Shown in pieces: positions 30,640-41,799 of a stretch of 64,000 nucleotides of DNA (position 1 is the first letter of the stretch; each line of letters begins with the position of its first letter). The stretch is taken from positions 23,236,501-23,300,500 of the forward strand of contig JAWQUS010000010.1 in assembly GCA_036365455.1 (NCBI GenBank). The letters are read 5' to 3'. This DNA is from Macrosoma leucophasiata. Its lineage: Eukaryota > Arthropoda > Insecta > Lepidoptera > Hedylidae. The translations under genes and the position numbers were made by a program. Below the pieces are notes generated by a model, which did no database searches, was not told the DNA's origin, and saw only the letters and a list, made by a program, of their open reading frames with translations.

Positions 30640-31144
30640 ATGTAATGATGATGATTACTGAAGATTATCGTTTACCAACAGCTCGATAAGATTATGCTTG
30701 GATCTCTACGGAAAAAGAATATTTAAACATAAAGCAACGGAATTCAACAGTTTCTCCCACACTGCATACTGCCAATATATCTGCATAGTTATTTTTTATA
30801 CCTTCAAATCATTGTTTTATTTTTTCAATCCTTTACTGATGTGCCGCTGCTCGCAAATGATCATGTTAAGGCTCAGTTGCCAATATTTTTTTTATTCGTA
30901 AATTTTCGGCAGTTGTTTTTATTTTGTAGGTCTTTAAATTGTTACAAAGTGTGTGTCTATAAGAAAATAGTTTATACAAAAATTTTTAGGAGGAAAGTTG
31001 TCACATACCAAGTATTTTTGTAAAATAGCATCATAGGGTTTTGATTTATTAATAATCAAGGTAGAATTTGATTTTAACTAACCAGTTTTCTTGGCAGTCT
31101 ATGCTATACCATTTGAATATCTCAAAGACTAACTTTTAAAAAAT
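30640..31144. other. AT-rich, no gene recognised
   Basis: Two 60-67 codon frames rich in Phe, Tyr and Cys are compositional artefacts. Confidence 0.45.
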
Positions 31145-31675
31145 GTTAGAGTTTACCGTGTCACGGTTTGGTTAGATGGTAATATATGATCCTGTAATTG
31201 TCGCAGTAGCAAAACATCTCAGACCTCAGGGCTCGCAACGCGTCTACATTACGACCTTAGGTTTAAATGTAGATTCTTTTTCTTTTTCTTTTATGAAGGA
31301 ATTGAAAGATTTGATGTATAAAATCTGTCAAATTTTATTTAAAGTAATTTGAAAAATAATTAATTGGTACCTATTGAATAATTATTATTATTGTAAGTCG
31401 TTCGGTATAGATAGCTTGTAAACTGACAATGCAAAAGTGTCCTTGTAGACCAATTTGAAATAAAATATTTGAGTTTGAAGAGATATCTATAGTCTGTAGC
31501 ATTTACTTACTATCTATGTGAACTGCATGCTAAAAACTATCACAGAGATATAACAACTTAGGTCTCAGGGATGGCAATGCATCTGCATTTTGACCTCTGT
31601 TTTTATGTAGACGTCTATAGGCTGCACATCACATCATCTGCATGCTTGTTAGCCACCTTCCTTACATAAAATATT
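31145..31675 (+). mobile_element. R290 remnants around a retroposon tail
   Basis: Diverged R290 pieces lie at 31,145-31,270 (ACCGTGTCACGGTTTGG, AACATCTCAGACCTCAGGGC) and 31,540-31,675 (TCTCAGGGATGGCAATGCAT to GCTTGTTAGCCACC). Between them 31,415-31,480 (CAATGCAAAAGTGTCCTTGT, AGACCAATTTGAAATAAA) is shared with 42,680-42,750 and looks like the 3' end of another retroelement. Confidence 0.55.
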
Positions 31676-31679
31676 GGAA

Positions 31680-32048
31680 ACTGCTTCCCCTTAACAGCTA
31701 CCGATATGCATAAAAAAGGTAAACTATAAGAGATTTATTGTTCTATAACGAGACCTAGATTAGACCGCGCCGAATTGAGCCAGTTCTTAGAAAAACGGAC
31801 ATTTGTGTATATTAAGGACCTACAGCTGATTTTAAACAATTCATTAAGAGCTGTGATTCAGATAAGGTAGGGGATAATATATTGCATTTTTAATTCGCTC
31901 GGCGGTGGTAATCTCTAAATTACGAGAATGAAAAACGAGGGTGCTCCAGTTCTTTGATGTTTGATAATTGAAAACGTTTTAATATAGTATGTTCTAAGGT
32001 TTTCGTGGGCTACACTCATTGAAATAAAACTAGTTTTCGGATTTATCT
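31680..32048. other. No feature seen
   Basis: No frame, RNA or repeat recognised. Confidence 0.4.
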
Positions 32049-32311
32049 CGCGTATATTAAACTAAAATGATTATTTAAAATCGAACCCGACGTTTGGGTG
32101 CTTTTCATATTCCGTGGTCTCGGGAAGATTGTGGTGTCATTAGTCTGACAGCAGTTTGAAAAATTATTATGTGCAGCTACCTCCATCTATTTCGCAAACG
32201 TCTTGCGTAGCGTTCAGGATTAACACAAAAGTTGACCACGGAAGCTGAAAAGCGACCGAAGCTGAAACGTCGGGTTGGATATTAAATAATCAGTTTAGTT
32301 TAATATACGCG
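32049..32311. mobile_element. MITE with ~70-bp terminal inverted repeats
   Basis: The left end CGCGTATATTAAACTAAAAT, continuing through AACCCGACGTTTGGG to TTCCGTGGTC, is repeated inverted at 32,240-32,311 (GACCACGGAAGCTGAAAAGC, GAAACGTCGGGTT, TTAATATACGCG). The ~120-bp core is non-coding. Confidence 0.85.
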
Positions 32312-32688
32312 GTCCTAAATTAAATGTTGCGTAGTTAGCGCAAGACCTAAATAATATGTTGGCATGGATGAAATGTATTGTTTACCATTAAGAATATTGT
32401 AATGTGTAAAGTGTAGTATGCAGCGCCCTCTGGCTGACGACGGAACGTCAGTGTCGCGGCTCCAAAGGTGAGATTACGTAGTCGCGATGTTACTTTTGGT
32501 TCTCTATCGCATCGTACGCGAATTAAAATGTGAGAATGTTTTACTGAACAAATATGCTTTATTAATAAAACAAGTGTTCATATAATTTGGGTGAGGGAAC
32601 TCTTCTTTTAAGTTGTAGTAACTTGTGTTAGAAGAATCCCCTCTCAGCTGCGGTGTTTCATAGTATTAAATCCCTACTTCCCTACTAA
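32312..32688. other. No gene; GC-richer patch at 32,425-32,520
   Basis: A CpG-containing patch (CTGACGACGGAACGTCAGTG, itself partly palindromic) sits in AT-rich DNA, with no frame. Confidence 0.35.
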
Positions 32689-32867
32689 TATTATAAATGC
32701 GAAAGTAACTCTGTCTGTTTGTCTGTCTGTAACCTTTTCACGTCCAAGCGACTGAACCGATTTTAATGCGATTTGGTACAGAGATAGAGTTGACTTTGAG
32801 AAAGAACATCACAGGCTACTTTTTAAACGACAACCAAGCGGGTGAAGGCGCGGTCAACAGCTAGTTG
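32689..32867 (+). mobile_element. Lep1-type nonautonomous Helitron
   Basis: CTACTAATATTATAAATGCG at the 5' end, (CTGT)n, TTTCACGTCCAAGCGACTGA, and a 3' end GGCGCGGTCAACAG + CTAGT. Confidence 0.88.
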
Positions 32868-33010
32868 GTAATAAATTTATAAAACTAAAATTACGAAAGC
32901 ACTTTACGACGAGTACATTTTTATAACTACTTAACACAAATCAATTATTACTAAACAATATTATTACTAAGAGACTGCTTTGATAAATAATATGACTGAT
33001 AATTTTCATG

Positions 33011-33640
33011 TCATGAATTGGCAGACAATAGGTATCAACAAAGCAGTACAATTCACATTGTGTTCATACAGTGAATACCGGCTCATTCTGTGATAGATAT
33101 ATATATACAAATCCGGGTATAAAATGTAGATGCATTGCCAGTTCTGGGATGTAAGCTTTTATACAGGATGTCCCAGAAATCAACGATAAACCGAAAACGG
33201 GTGATAGACCATGTCATGACAGTTATTAGAAAAATGAGAAAAAAAATATTGTCATGTGTTTTTAATAAAAAATAATAAAAAGGGTTAGTCATGACTACAA
33301 TACAGGGGGGGAAATTAGAGATAGTAATATTTGTGGTCTTGGGACTTGAAGGATCATGTCGGTTTTTCAGATATTTTTTAAAATCCTAATATTATTAAAA
33401 ATAATTGACACTTTTTTCTCATTTTTTTGTTAACTGTCATGACTTGTGGCCTATCCCGTTATAACCCGTGTGTGGTATAACCCGTTTTCGGTTTATCGAT
33501 GATCTGTGGGACACCCCGTATATGTGTTGGAAATTACGGGGTCGTTAGAATACGATAGAGCACACAACCATTTTGGGGTAAGTAGATTATGTAATGTTTA
33601 ATTGTAATTAAGTTCCGCCACTGGAGTGCTGGCATTTGAA
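33011..33640 (-). mobile_element. Old R290 split by a MITE
   Basis: The 3' side is at 33,011-33,160 (AATTCACATTG, AATGTAGATGCATTGCCAGT). The 5' side is at 33,522-33,640 (TGTTGGAAATTACGGGGTCG, ACAACCATTTTGGGGTAAG, TTCCGCCACTGGAGTGC). The MITE between accounts for the split. Confidence 0.65.
33161..33521. mobile_element. MITE with ~90-bp imperfect terminal inverted repeats
   Basis: The left end ATACAGGATGTCCCAGAAAT, ATAAACCGAAAACGGGTGAT and TCATGACAGTTA mirrors the right end (TAACTGTCATGACTTGTGG, CCCGTTTTCGGTTTATCGAT, GGGACACCCCGTAT). The non-coding core is AT-rich. Confidence 0.85.
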
Positions 33641-34640
33641 TCAAAATCGTCATCAAAAATGCATGACAAACAATAAAATAGGTTTTTTTTGTTAAAACAA
33701 GTTTAATAAAATTCTAATTCCTGGTATCTTGTTCCCGTAACATACTCAAGAAATATTTTAAAAAAAGTCATTATGCGTTATCTTCCTAAAATTAGTGTTT
33801 TTTGATTGAAAAGTGAATTCGAGTTGAGTCCCAATGGTACCTCGCCAAGCCGAGTTATATTTACGGGTGCGAGAGATATTAACCAAACTCGACCTACCCA
33901 CCGGCGGTCGCTATATATACCGACCACGTGCTATTCGGGTGTTCTTTATGAATAGTTTTGCCAGATTTGGTTCTTTTTTCCACTAGTCTGACGGAACTGT
34001 GAACATCAAGTATTTCGTTGCGTTTATAGTGTTGACAGATAGGTAAAGCGCAGTAAAAAGGCAAGTAGATTTAACAGCATTTACAAAATAGAGTTAATAA
34101 ACTTCACCACTTCAGCTGTAAGGCGAAGATTTATGTCCACAGCTGGACATAATCAGAGAATAGAATGGACACTTCGACGTCCCGCCCGATTTCCCCGCCT
34201 CACTCAACCTCCTCCCCTCTTATGGGATACGTTTGGTATTCTCTACGTGCTTCTCACACAGGTGCACGTGTAAATACACGTCACTGATTGATGTCTGTGT
34301 AACAGAGACCAAATTAAGCGTTTATGTGGAATTTTGGCGGAGTGTCCGCCGTGTGTCATAAGTCTTCGCCAAAGTTAGCTACAACAGTGTTGTGCGTCAT
34401 AAGGGGAGAATATGTGAAATCGAGAGCTCTACCACCAGTAAAACACTGTTTACCCCACAATTGGGAATTTGAAAATAAAAAATGTATTGATTTTTTTTAT
34501 GTTTTATAAAATTTCGTTATTAATTATATTGATGTGTCATGCGAAAAACTGAAAAAAAATTTCATTTAATTATCAGCTATTAAAAGTTGATAAAATTTAA
34601 ATAAAAATCACGTGACTATGAACGCGCCACGATTGGTTAC
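33641..34640. promoter_or_regulatory. Gene-free stretch with a candidate TATA + E-box promoter
   Basis: GGTCGCTATATATACCGACC (about 33,905-33,924) combines a good TATA core with an adjacent CACGTG E-box (33,925-33,930). About 120 bp downstream, at 34,040, is a donor-like AGGTAAAGCG. This could be a promoter and short 5' untranslated exon, but no coding exon was found. A scrap of R290 (GAGCTCTACCACCAGT) lies at 34,424-34,439. Confidence 0.25.
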
Positions 34641-34904
34641 CCCTAATTGTGACGTCATAATGTTATAGCTGTTCAAGAATAGTACATTGTTTACGGCAAT
34701 AACCTACATGTGACTTGACAATAATATCGAAATTGCTAAAAAAATTGTTAGTTGATTCCGTGTAGGTATGTGTGACAAAGGATTTATAAATAATATTCCT
34801 GATGTTGATATATTTATGACACAGACCAATCAGCCTTTTAAGACAACCAATTTTTTGACAAATGATGATCGGTTCAATTCTGCTTAAGTTCGAAAGTAAG
34901 TAAG
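34641..34904. other. AT-rich; TGACGTCA-centred inverted motif
   Basis: TGTGACGTCATAATGTTA at 34,648-34,665 is repeated inverted at about 35,805-35,822. The pair would enclose ~1.17 kb including the Helitron-like repeats, a possible but unproven composite element. Confidence 0.35.
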
Positions 34905-35492
34905 TTTAATCTATTATATACATCTATGCAAATAAATAAAAATGGAGTGTCTGTTTATAATATTAAAATAACCGCTTTTTACTAAACGCATATGTACATA
35001 TACCAAAACAATTTTTTTTACAATTTTTGTCTGTCTGTCTGTCTACCTGTTTGGCGAGGCTAATCTATGGAACGGCTGGACCGATTTTGACCAGACTTTC
35101 ACTGGCAGATAGCTGATGCGATAAGGAGTAACTTAGGCTACTTTTATCTCCATACACTCCATACATACATACATACATAAATACCTACATAAAAATAAGT
35201 AGAATTGGAGTGTATCCAACTTTGACGGAACTTCCACGGGTAGGTAGCTGATGTAATATTAGGAGTTACTTTGGCTACTTTTATCTCCATACAACCATAC
35301 ATACCTACATACAAATTAATAGAATTTGAGTGTCTCCGATTTTGACGGGACAATCACTGGCAGAAAGCTGATGTAATAAGGAGTGACTTAGGCTACTTTT
35401 ATACTAGCGTAGCGGCCACGACTTCATCCGGGTAAATACTGAACAATCATATTTTTTCTCACGTGGACGAAGTCGCGGGCACAGCTAGTAAG
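34905..35492 (+). mobile_element. Helitron-like repeat Y (copy 2), three internal units, CTAGT end
   Basis: The module TTGAC.G.ACTTTCACTGG, AGCTGATG..ATAAGGAGT, TAGGCTACTTTTATCTCCAT and (CATA)n appears three times with a spacing of about 120 bp (starting near 35,085, 35,220 and 35,340). The 3' end GACGAAGTCGCGGGCACAG + CTAGT (about 35,468-35,491) is a Lep1/Helitron terminus. Confidence 0.75.
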
Positions 35493-36085
35493 TAATAAAA
35501 ATAATGTTATGAAATACTCGTACTTACATCGAAATGATCTTCACAACAAAAAAAAATCGATTTTGTCTTTGGATTATCACGGTGCACTGCTTGAAACCAT
35601 TTATTTCGACGTTTTTCATCTTGGGGAACATTTAAAAACATTTGCTTTTGTAGTATTCGTTCATAATGGTACAAAACAAGAACGATAACTTTTAAGATTC
35701 GACATTTTCAATATAAATTTGTGTTTTTATATCAATGTCAACAGAATTAATTAGATCAAAACACTGTACGTATTGTCTCTGTATCAATTGCTATGAGTGG
35801 AAACTAACATTATGACGTCACATGCACTCGGGTTTGTTCGGGAGCGGTCGGCGTGTCTTCGGTACTGGATTCAAAAACTTATTTTTATTTTGATATATCT
35901 TATGAATTATTGCAAAAAAAAATAGTTTTGTTATAAAACTTAGGTATATACATATAATCTTTCTATTATCGGCAATTTTTTTTTTAAAACCCAATTGGCG
36001 CTGTAATAGAGCCAATGGTAGCTAGCAGCAGCTATAAGGCGTCACTAGCACTAATCTGTGGGATTTTTAATAGATCTTTAGATGA
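35493..36085. other. No gene recognised
   Basis: AT-rich with no supported frame; TGACGTCA at 35,813-35,820. Confidence 0.4.
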
Positions 36086-36091
36086 TCTTTA

Positions 36092-36365
36092 ACTGCCTTA
36101 GTAGCCTAGTGGTAGCATGCCACTATTAATACGCTGGAGGTTCTGGGTTCGATTCCCAGGTCGAGGGCTATCAGAGATAACGGTTTAAAATCCTTTATCT
36201 CTGGTTCTATTGGGATTTTCCGTTTTCTGGAAGTTTCCCAGTACCTCGGTGTTTGGTAATGTGCCCGGAGATGACAACAGGCTCGCCACCTATTACATGG
36301 GCCAACACGTAAACGGCGAATCGTGGGTGTTTGCATGTATGCTTGAATGCATGCATTGCGGGAAT
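36092..36365 (+). mobile_element. tSINE-2, sense copy
   Basis: The tRNA-like head GCCTTAGTAGCCTAGTGGTA has A-box TAGCCTAGTGG and B-box GGGTTCGATTCCC (about 36,146). It is followed by the body TATCAGAGATAACGG, CCGTTTTCTGGAAGTTTCCC, GGTGTTTGGTAATGTGCCCG, GGTGTTTGCATG and ATGCATGCATTG. This is the best-preserved member in the window. Confidence 0.88.
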
Positions 36366-36439
36366 ATAGTTATTAATATCTTATATAATTACTATTTTAA
36401 TTCTCAATTAAGTTTACAAGCAATTCTCAATTTAGTTTT

Positions 36440-36885
36440 TAAGCAGGAAAGAGTATGAAAGTAAGTTGAACGCGGTCGAGATGAGATCTTTGCGCAAGAT
36501 CTGCGGTGTATCACTCACCGATCGCGTTCGTAATGAAGATGTAAGAAAGAGACTTTGTGTGAATGATAGTATCGGTGTAAAAATGAAAAAAGGCATGCTC
36601 CGATGGTTCGGGCATATAGAAAGAATGTCGAATGAGCGAATGACTAAACAGATATACAATGCGAATGTGGATGGTTGCAGAGGCCCAGGTAGACCAAGAC
36701 TGACCTACCATGACCAAATAGGTCGAGTTCTGTCTGATGGTGGGGTCAAAAGTCTTAGGAATCGGCGTGCATGTATGAAGAGAATGATGAAGGTAGACGA
36801 GGCATGAGAGGTTTGTCAGAACCGGGATATCTGGCGCTCTACACTCTCTGCCTACCCCGTTAGGGACCTGGCGTAAAGATACAAC
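36440..36885 (+). pseudogene. RTE-type LINE 3' end, young copy with one nonsense change
   Basis: The frame from 36,454 carries the same RTE C-terminus as 57.6 kb (KLNAVEMRSLRKICGVSLTD, GMLRWFGHIERMSNERMTKQ, GRPRLTYHDQIGRVL). A CGA to TGA change at 36,805-36,807, in the DEAREVC motif, truncates it. This is a typical C to T decay of a CpG. The last ~25 codons remain readable downstream (NRDIWR.TLSAYPVRDLA) and the 3' tail is an ACAACAACAA microsatellite. The 5' end begins at AAAGAGTATGAAAG, so the RT catalytic core is absent. Confidence 0.88.
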
Positions 36886-36906
36886 AACAACAAATTAAGT
36901 TCACTT

Positions 36907-37066
36907 TTTTTTGTAATGTAAGTGGCAAACAAGCATGCAGTTCACATTGATGTTAAGTGATAAATGCAACCTATACACACACAAAGACCAAGGTCAAAAT
37001 GCAGATGCGTTACCACTCCTGAGGCCTAACGTGTTATGCTTCTGTGCCGGAAATTACAGGGCCGTA
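36907..37066 (-). mobile_element. R290 3' half
   Basis: GTAAGTGGCAAACAAGCATG to GGAAATTACAGGGCCGTAA, then homology stops. The matching 5' piece may be GAACCTGAATACTACCATTC at 37,443, making 37,067-37,442 an insertion. Confidence 0.8.
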
Positions 37067-37442
37067 AACTAGACTGCCCAAAAACAAAACTTTTTTGTTG
37101 TGTTGTCTTATAACGATCTAACAAGGAGCCACGTTTTTTTCGTGCCTTGTTCAGGAGTTACTCTTCTACATTATTTCATTCGTAGATCGCCCAGCATTGG
37201 GCACATCTCAAGTGACGCAGCTCCATGCGATATACCGAACGGTACTGATCGTAATTACCGACTCGATAAATATTGATGCAGCGGTACCTTGCCACTGAAA
37301 TTATGACCATTTTTACCATTACGCACTTAACGAGAAATGGCGGCGCGTGCAGGGTGGCCCGCTGCGTTGGTAATGCAGTTTGCTCTACTTGGGATAATGA
37401 GAGCTTTATAGTGGTCATAACGGCGCGATATATTCATTTAAA
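37067..37442. other. Unidentified sequence, possibly inserted in R290
   Basis: No family recognised; a moderately GC-rich patch lies at 37,340-37,370. Both small frames (minus 37,176-37,418 and plus 37,273-37,488) lack domain support. Confidence 0.3.
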
Positions 37443-37491
37443 GAACCTGAATACTACCATTCGAAGGCAAATTGATAAGGTAGCTTAGTGG

Positions 37492-37788
37492 TTTTTACTG
37501 GTGGTGGAGCTCCAGTGACGGAGCTCGCGGGCGTAGGCACCACCGCATTACCTAATATACTTGCCGCTAAATGGTAGTGTTCAGCACTATCGTGTTCCGG
37601 TCAGGTGGTAATGTACGGCCCTGCAATTTCCGGCACAGAGGCATAACACCTTAGGCCTCAGGAGTGGTAACGCATCTGCATTTTGATCTTGGTCTCTGTG
37701 TGAATGTCTATAGGCTGCAGTCATCACTTAACATCAATGTGAACTGCATGCTTGTTTGCCACTTCCATTACATAAAAAAAAAAAAAAT
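37492..37788 (+). mobile_element. R290, full length (duplication unit 1)
   Basis: From TTTTTACTGGTGGTGGAGCT to CATTACATAAAAAAAA. Confidence 0.94.
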
Positions 37789-37840
37789 AATGAACCTGAA
37801 TACTACCATTCGAAGGCAAATGGATAAGGTAGCTTAGTGG

Positions 37841-38135
37841 TTTTTACTGGTGGTGGAGCTCCAGTGATGGAGCTCGCGGGCGTATGCACCACCGCATTAC
37901 CTAATATACTTGCCGCTAAATGGTAGTGTTCAGCACTATCGTGTTCCGGTCAGGTGGTAATGTACGACCCTGTAATTTCCGGCACAGAAGCATAACACCT
38001 TAGGCCTCAGGAGTGGTAACGCATCTGCATTTTGATCTTGGTCTCTGTGTGGATGTCTATAGGCTGCAGTCATCACTTTAATGACTTAACATAAATATGT
38101 ACTGCATGATTGTTTATCACTCAATAACATTTAAA
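37841..38135 (+). mobile_element. R290, full length (duplication unit 2)
   Basis: The same start; the 3' end is more diverged (TGATTGTTTATCACTCAATA), with a small TTTAATGACTTAACATAAAT rearrangement. Confidence 0.9.
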
Positions 38136-38410
38136 AAAGTAGTGCTCGCAACGAAACTCATTTCATCGGAGTGAGAATGATTCTAGCAGCCAGGACGACA
38201 AGATTTTTTTAAAACATGAAATTCTGATTTATTCTTATAAACGTATATTGCTTAGCAAAACTTATAACTTTAGCAATTTCTTTTCTATTTATTCTTAACA
38301 TCATTACACTTTAGTGATCACCCGGAACTTTTCAGTTGATTTTTAAATAGACCTGTGGTAAATTGAACAATAACGTAGCTTCTCATCTGTAGTCCCCGAA
38401 CTAGGCAGAG
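38136..38410. other. AT-rich, nothing recognised
   Basis: No frame or repeat; a tSINE-2-like scrap (TAGTCCCCGAACTAGGCAGA) at about 38,391. Confidence 0.4.
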
Positions 38411-38414
38411 GTAA

Positions 38415-38545
38415 TCTTAATATATATAAATCTCGTGTCACAATGTTTGTCCTCAATGGACTCCTAAACCACTTAACCGATTATAATAAAATTCGCACAC
38501 CATGTGTAGTTCGATCCAACTTGAGAGATAGGATAGTTTAAATCT
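38415..38545 (+). mobile_element. Helitron-like 5' fragment
   Basis: AATCTCGTGTCACAATGTTT, GGACTCCTAAACCACTTAAC and CCAACTTGAGAGATAGGATA match the reverse of 9720-9845. Confidence 0.65.
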
Positions 38546-38857
38546 CAAATTATAGTCGCAATTTTAATTTATTGCTAATTATTTGTCTGTTATTATTTGA
38601 CAGTCACAATTATCTGTTAACTCCAAATGATTCTAACAGATGTCGATACCTTTCGACTGGGTTGAGTAAGTAATCAATAGATGGCGCTGCTATGGTAAAT
38701 CTACAAACGTGTCATATAAGCAACATTTAACAGCATAATTACCACGTGTTGTTGACGCTATAAAATTAATTAAATTTATTTTGTAGTGAACGAAATACCG
38801 TATAATTCAATTATTTCCACTTTTTAAATCTTTGGTGTTAGCATAGCCGGCCACGTC
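38546..38857. other. No feature seen
   Basis: AT-rich; it contains AATAGATGGCGCTGC, a word also inside tDR elements. Confidence 0.4.
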
Positions 38858-39112
38858 TATATATATAAAAATGCAACCCGTTTTCCTTGGTCACGGCATC
38901 ACGCGTGAATGGCTTCACCGATTTGGCTAATTTTGGTTTTGAATGATTTTTGGAAGTCTAGGGAAGGTTTAAAAGGTAAGAAAATATGAAGAAATTGAAG
39001 GGAAACAGTAAAAACCACAATTTTATTTTTCCATACAAATTGTCCGTATCTATTAAACCTTTGACACCTTATTTCATTCTGAGGCAATACGAAGTTTGCC
39101 GGGTCAGCTAGT
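38858..39112 (+). mobile_element. Helitron-like nonautonomous element ending in CTAGT
   Basis: It shares TGGCTTCACCGATTTGGCTA, GGAAGTCTAGGGAAGG and the end GAAGTTTGCCGGGTCAG + CTAGT with 6190-6626. Confidence 0.75.
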
Positions 39113-39149
39113 TAATAAATAAAGATAAAGAGATTTGATTATAAGATTT

Positions 39150-39315
39150 TGGCCCATGTAACAGATGGTGATCTTATTGAAATCGCCGGACACATTACCA
39201 AACTTCAAGGTATTGAGAAACTTCCACAAAATTAAAATATCTGTAACCCATTATTTCATCGAATCCAGGACCCCAGCAGTGTCTTGCTACCACTGGACAA
39301 CGGCAGCAGTTAACA
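39150..39315 (-). mobile_element. tSINE-2, degenerate 3'-truncated copy
   Basis: GGCCCATGTAACAG, ACACATTACCAAACTTCAAG and GAATCCAGGACCCCAGCAGT keep the family order. Confidence 0.6.
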
Positions 39316-39995
39316 ACAATTATTTAATTAAAATTTAGTATAAATAAAATTATACAAATGATTCAATTTAGCGTATCCTAATAAATATACGGACACACGC
39401 CAAAATGTTTTATTTATGAGTACTATATCTAAACACTAAACGAGATTTTTAGTCAAAACAGCTAAAAATGTCACTCACTTCATACAATCACGACGAAAAC
39501 TCCATTATGACGTAAATATGCGGATCTATTGTCCAAATGCAAATTTTATAAAAGAATGCGATTCGACCTTGAATACTGTGATATAATTCCAAAGGAGCTC
39601 CTGAGAAAGGTCAAAAATTCACCTTTTAACACATATTTTATTATGCCTAATTAATGTGTTTCTATTTATACAAGCTCACTAATAAGAATAGAATATATAT
39701 TTTATTGTAAGTTTAAAACGACCTTTATTGCGGTGATATAAAACTAATGCACTTATAAATTATTTAATAGGCTCGATTATAAAACTAATATACATGATTA
39801 GACTCTATATTATTCTTATGGAATATTATCCTAAATTAAAACAATGGTTGTTTTAAAATGCCCAATTTAAATGTTATCAGGTAGACACGTATTAATATGG
39901 AAATATCCAAGTCATTAGTGAGTCATCTGTAGAAATAACGAATAATACACTTTGTCAGTTTAGTAACTTTCAGGCTAAAATCACTTTCCCAAAAG
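39316..39995. other. AT-rich, no feature seen
   Basis: No frame longer than about 60 codons and no repeat recognised. Confidence 0.45.
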
Positions 39996-39999
39996 GTTA

Positions 40000-40371
40000 A
40001 GCGGACGTAAATACATGTATCTAAGCACACAAGTGGTTTCATTCGCTGGTTACGTTTAATCCCATGTTAATTGCGGCGAGTCTTTTTTATATCGCAAACT
40101 TCGAGGGTGTCACTGAGAAACTGCTATAAAATGAAAAAATCGCAAGAACAGCGAGTTCATTCTTACCCAGAATTTGCAAATTAGGGAACAAACTTCCCTC
40201 TGAGATGTTACCCGGCCCAAATGTGGTGTTCTTCAAAACTGGCGTCATAACAGTACTTCAGAGCTGGCAACGCGTTAGCGACTCCCCTGGTGTTGCAAAT
40301 GTTCATATGCAATGGTAACCACTTTCCATCAGATGGCCCGTCTGCTTGTCTGTCAATTCTTTAACATACGA
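40000..40371 (+). mobile_element. LINE 3' end joined to a decayed tSINE-2
   Basis: 40,000-40,148 keeps tSINE-2 words in minus order (CATTCGCTGGTTACGTTT, CAAACTTCGAGG). 40,150-40,371 is a LINE 3' end (CAGAATTTGCAAATTAGGGA, ACTTCCCTCTGAGATGTTAC, AGATGGCCCGTCTGCTTGTC) ending near TTTAACATA. Confidence 0.75.
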
Positions 40372-41347
40372 GTAAAGTATATTTTCACAGAAATAATAAC
40401 AAAAATGAAGGTAGAAATTGTCTAAGTATATTTCTTAGTTATTTTTAAAGGTGAGTTGATATTTAAATTTTACAATAATTAATGCAGGTGGAGCAACTTG
40501 AATGTTACAGTCATTATACCACCTCGTTTTACATAATATTTTGTCATTTCCCATCACATACACGTAAATTACCTTCGATGAAGACATCAAGCATTTCATC
40601 AAGTTTGTTCATGAATACACGCAATTCATGCGTATACGTAAACGACTTATCCCCGAGGTGGTAGGCAGAAACATAAAGTTGCCACTTTCTACGTCTTTAA
40701 TTAAGGGGAATTTTTAATTGCACCTCTATTTAAAATTTAAGCAAACAACAAATATCCACTAATCATGTACCAGCACATCAAATAAATGTCTGTTTATCAA
40801 AGTAATTAATTGTATAACTAAATGTGTAGTACAAGAAAATGTCTAAAATATATCAAAATTAGCGACTCTATGTATCTAATTTTACTACGAAAATCTTGCT
40901 AAAACCACAGATATAAGCATTCTAAAACAAAATTACTCGCCATGTTACAAAAATACTGATTTGCACACTAAATTATCCAATATTACCACCGAATTACTAA
41001 AATGATTATCTAAAATTGCATAACAAAGAATGCATGGTTTAGGTTAGGTTAGATTTTGTTTTCTTTAAAATTTAATAGGTGACGTATTCCAAAAAAACAG
41101 ATTAAATGTACCGGGGCACTAAAAGCATAATTAGATTTACTATACCAGATAGTAATGCAGTAAAATAGTTAAGCTTTAAACATCAAACAGTGTAGATATT
41201 TGATTTATTTGATGGGCAAATTTAGTGTGCAATTCAGTGTTTTTGTTAGCAATTTCGAATACTTTGATAGAAAAATGTGGATTGACAGTTGTAAGATTAA
41301 ATACTACCCTTTAATTGATATTAATAATTAACTAAATTAATTTTGTT
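40372..41347. other. AT-rich, no gene; short repeat shared with 41,655-41,735
   Basis: 40,608-40,690 (ATGAATACACGCAATTCATG, GAGGTGGTAGGCAGAAA) resembles 41,662-41,735 (GTGAATACACGTAATTCATG, GTGTGATAGGCAGAAAG). Nothing else was recognised. Confidence 0.4.
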
Positions 41348-41630
41348 TTATATGTAATGATAGAGCCAAACAAGCACGCAGTTCACATCGCTGTTAAGTG
41401 ATAGATGATGAAGAGACCAATAATAGACACTCACAAAGACCAGAGGTCAAATTGCAGATTCGTTGCTACCTCTGAAACCTTATTTGTCTCTGTGACAGTT
41501 ATTACGGAGCCATGCATTACCATCTAACCGGAACACCGTGTAGTGCCGAACACCATGATTTTGCGGCAGATAGGTAATGTGGTGGTGCTTACACCCTCGA
41601 GCTCCTACACTGGAACTTTACCACCAGTAA
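41348..41630 (-). mobile_element. R290, old copy
   Basis: From AGAGCCAAACAAGCACGCAG to AACTTTACCACCAGTAAAA, diverged along its length. Confidence 0.82.
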
Positions 41631-41799
41631 AAATTATCATATTATTATCATCATGTCTGTTAGTGAATACACGTAATTCATGCTTATATTCATAACTTAT
41701 CCACTGTGTGATAGGCAGAAAGAAAAAATTGCCATTTGCAAGGTGTTTTTTTAAAGCCTTATCAGCTATAAATTAGTTATCAATGGATGTCGTTTACCG

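Larger units (their letters stand above)
37443..38135. repeat. Tandem duplication, period 349 bp
   Basis: GAACCTGAATACTACCATTC starts at 37,443 and again at 37,792. Both units continue through the same non-R290 flank (GATAAGGTAGCTTAGTGG) into an R290 with shared private variants (GGTGGTGGAGCTCC, GATCTTGGTCTCTGTGTG). Two independent insertions would not share these. Confidence 0.93.
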
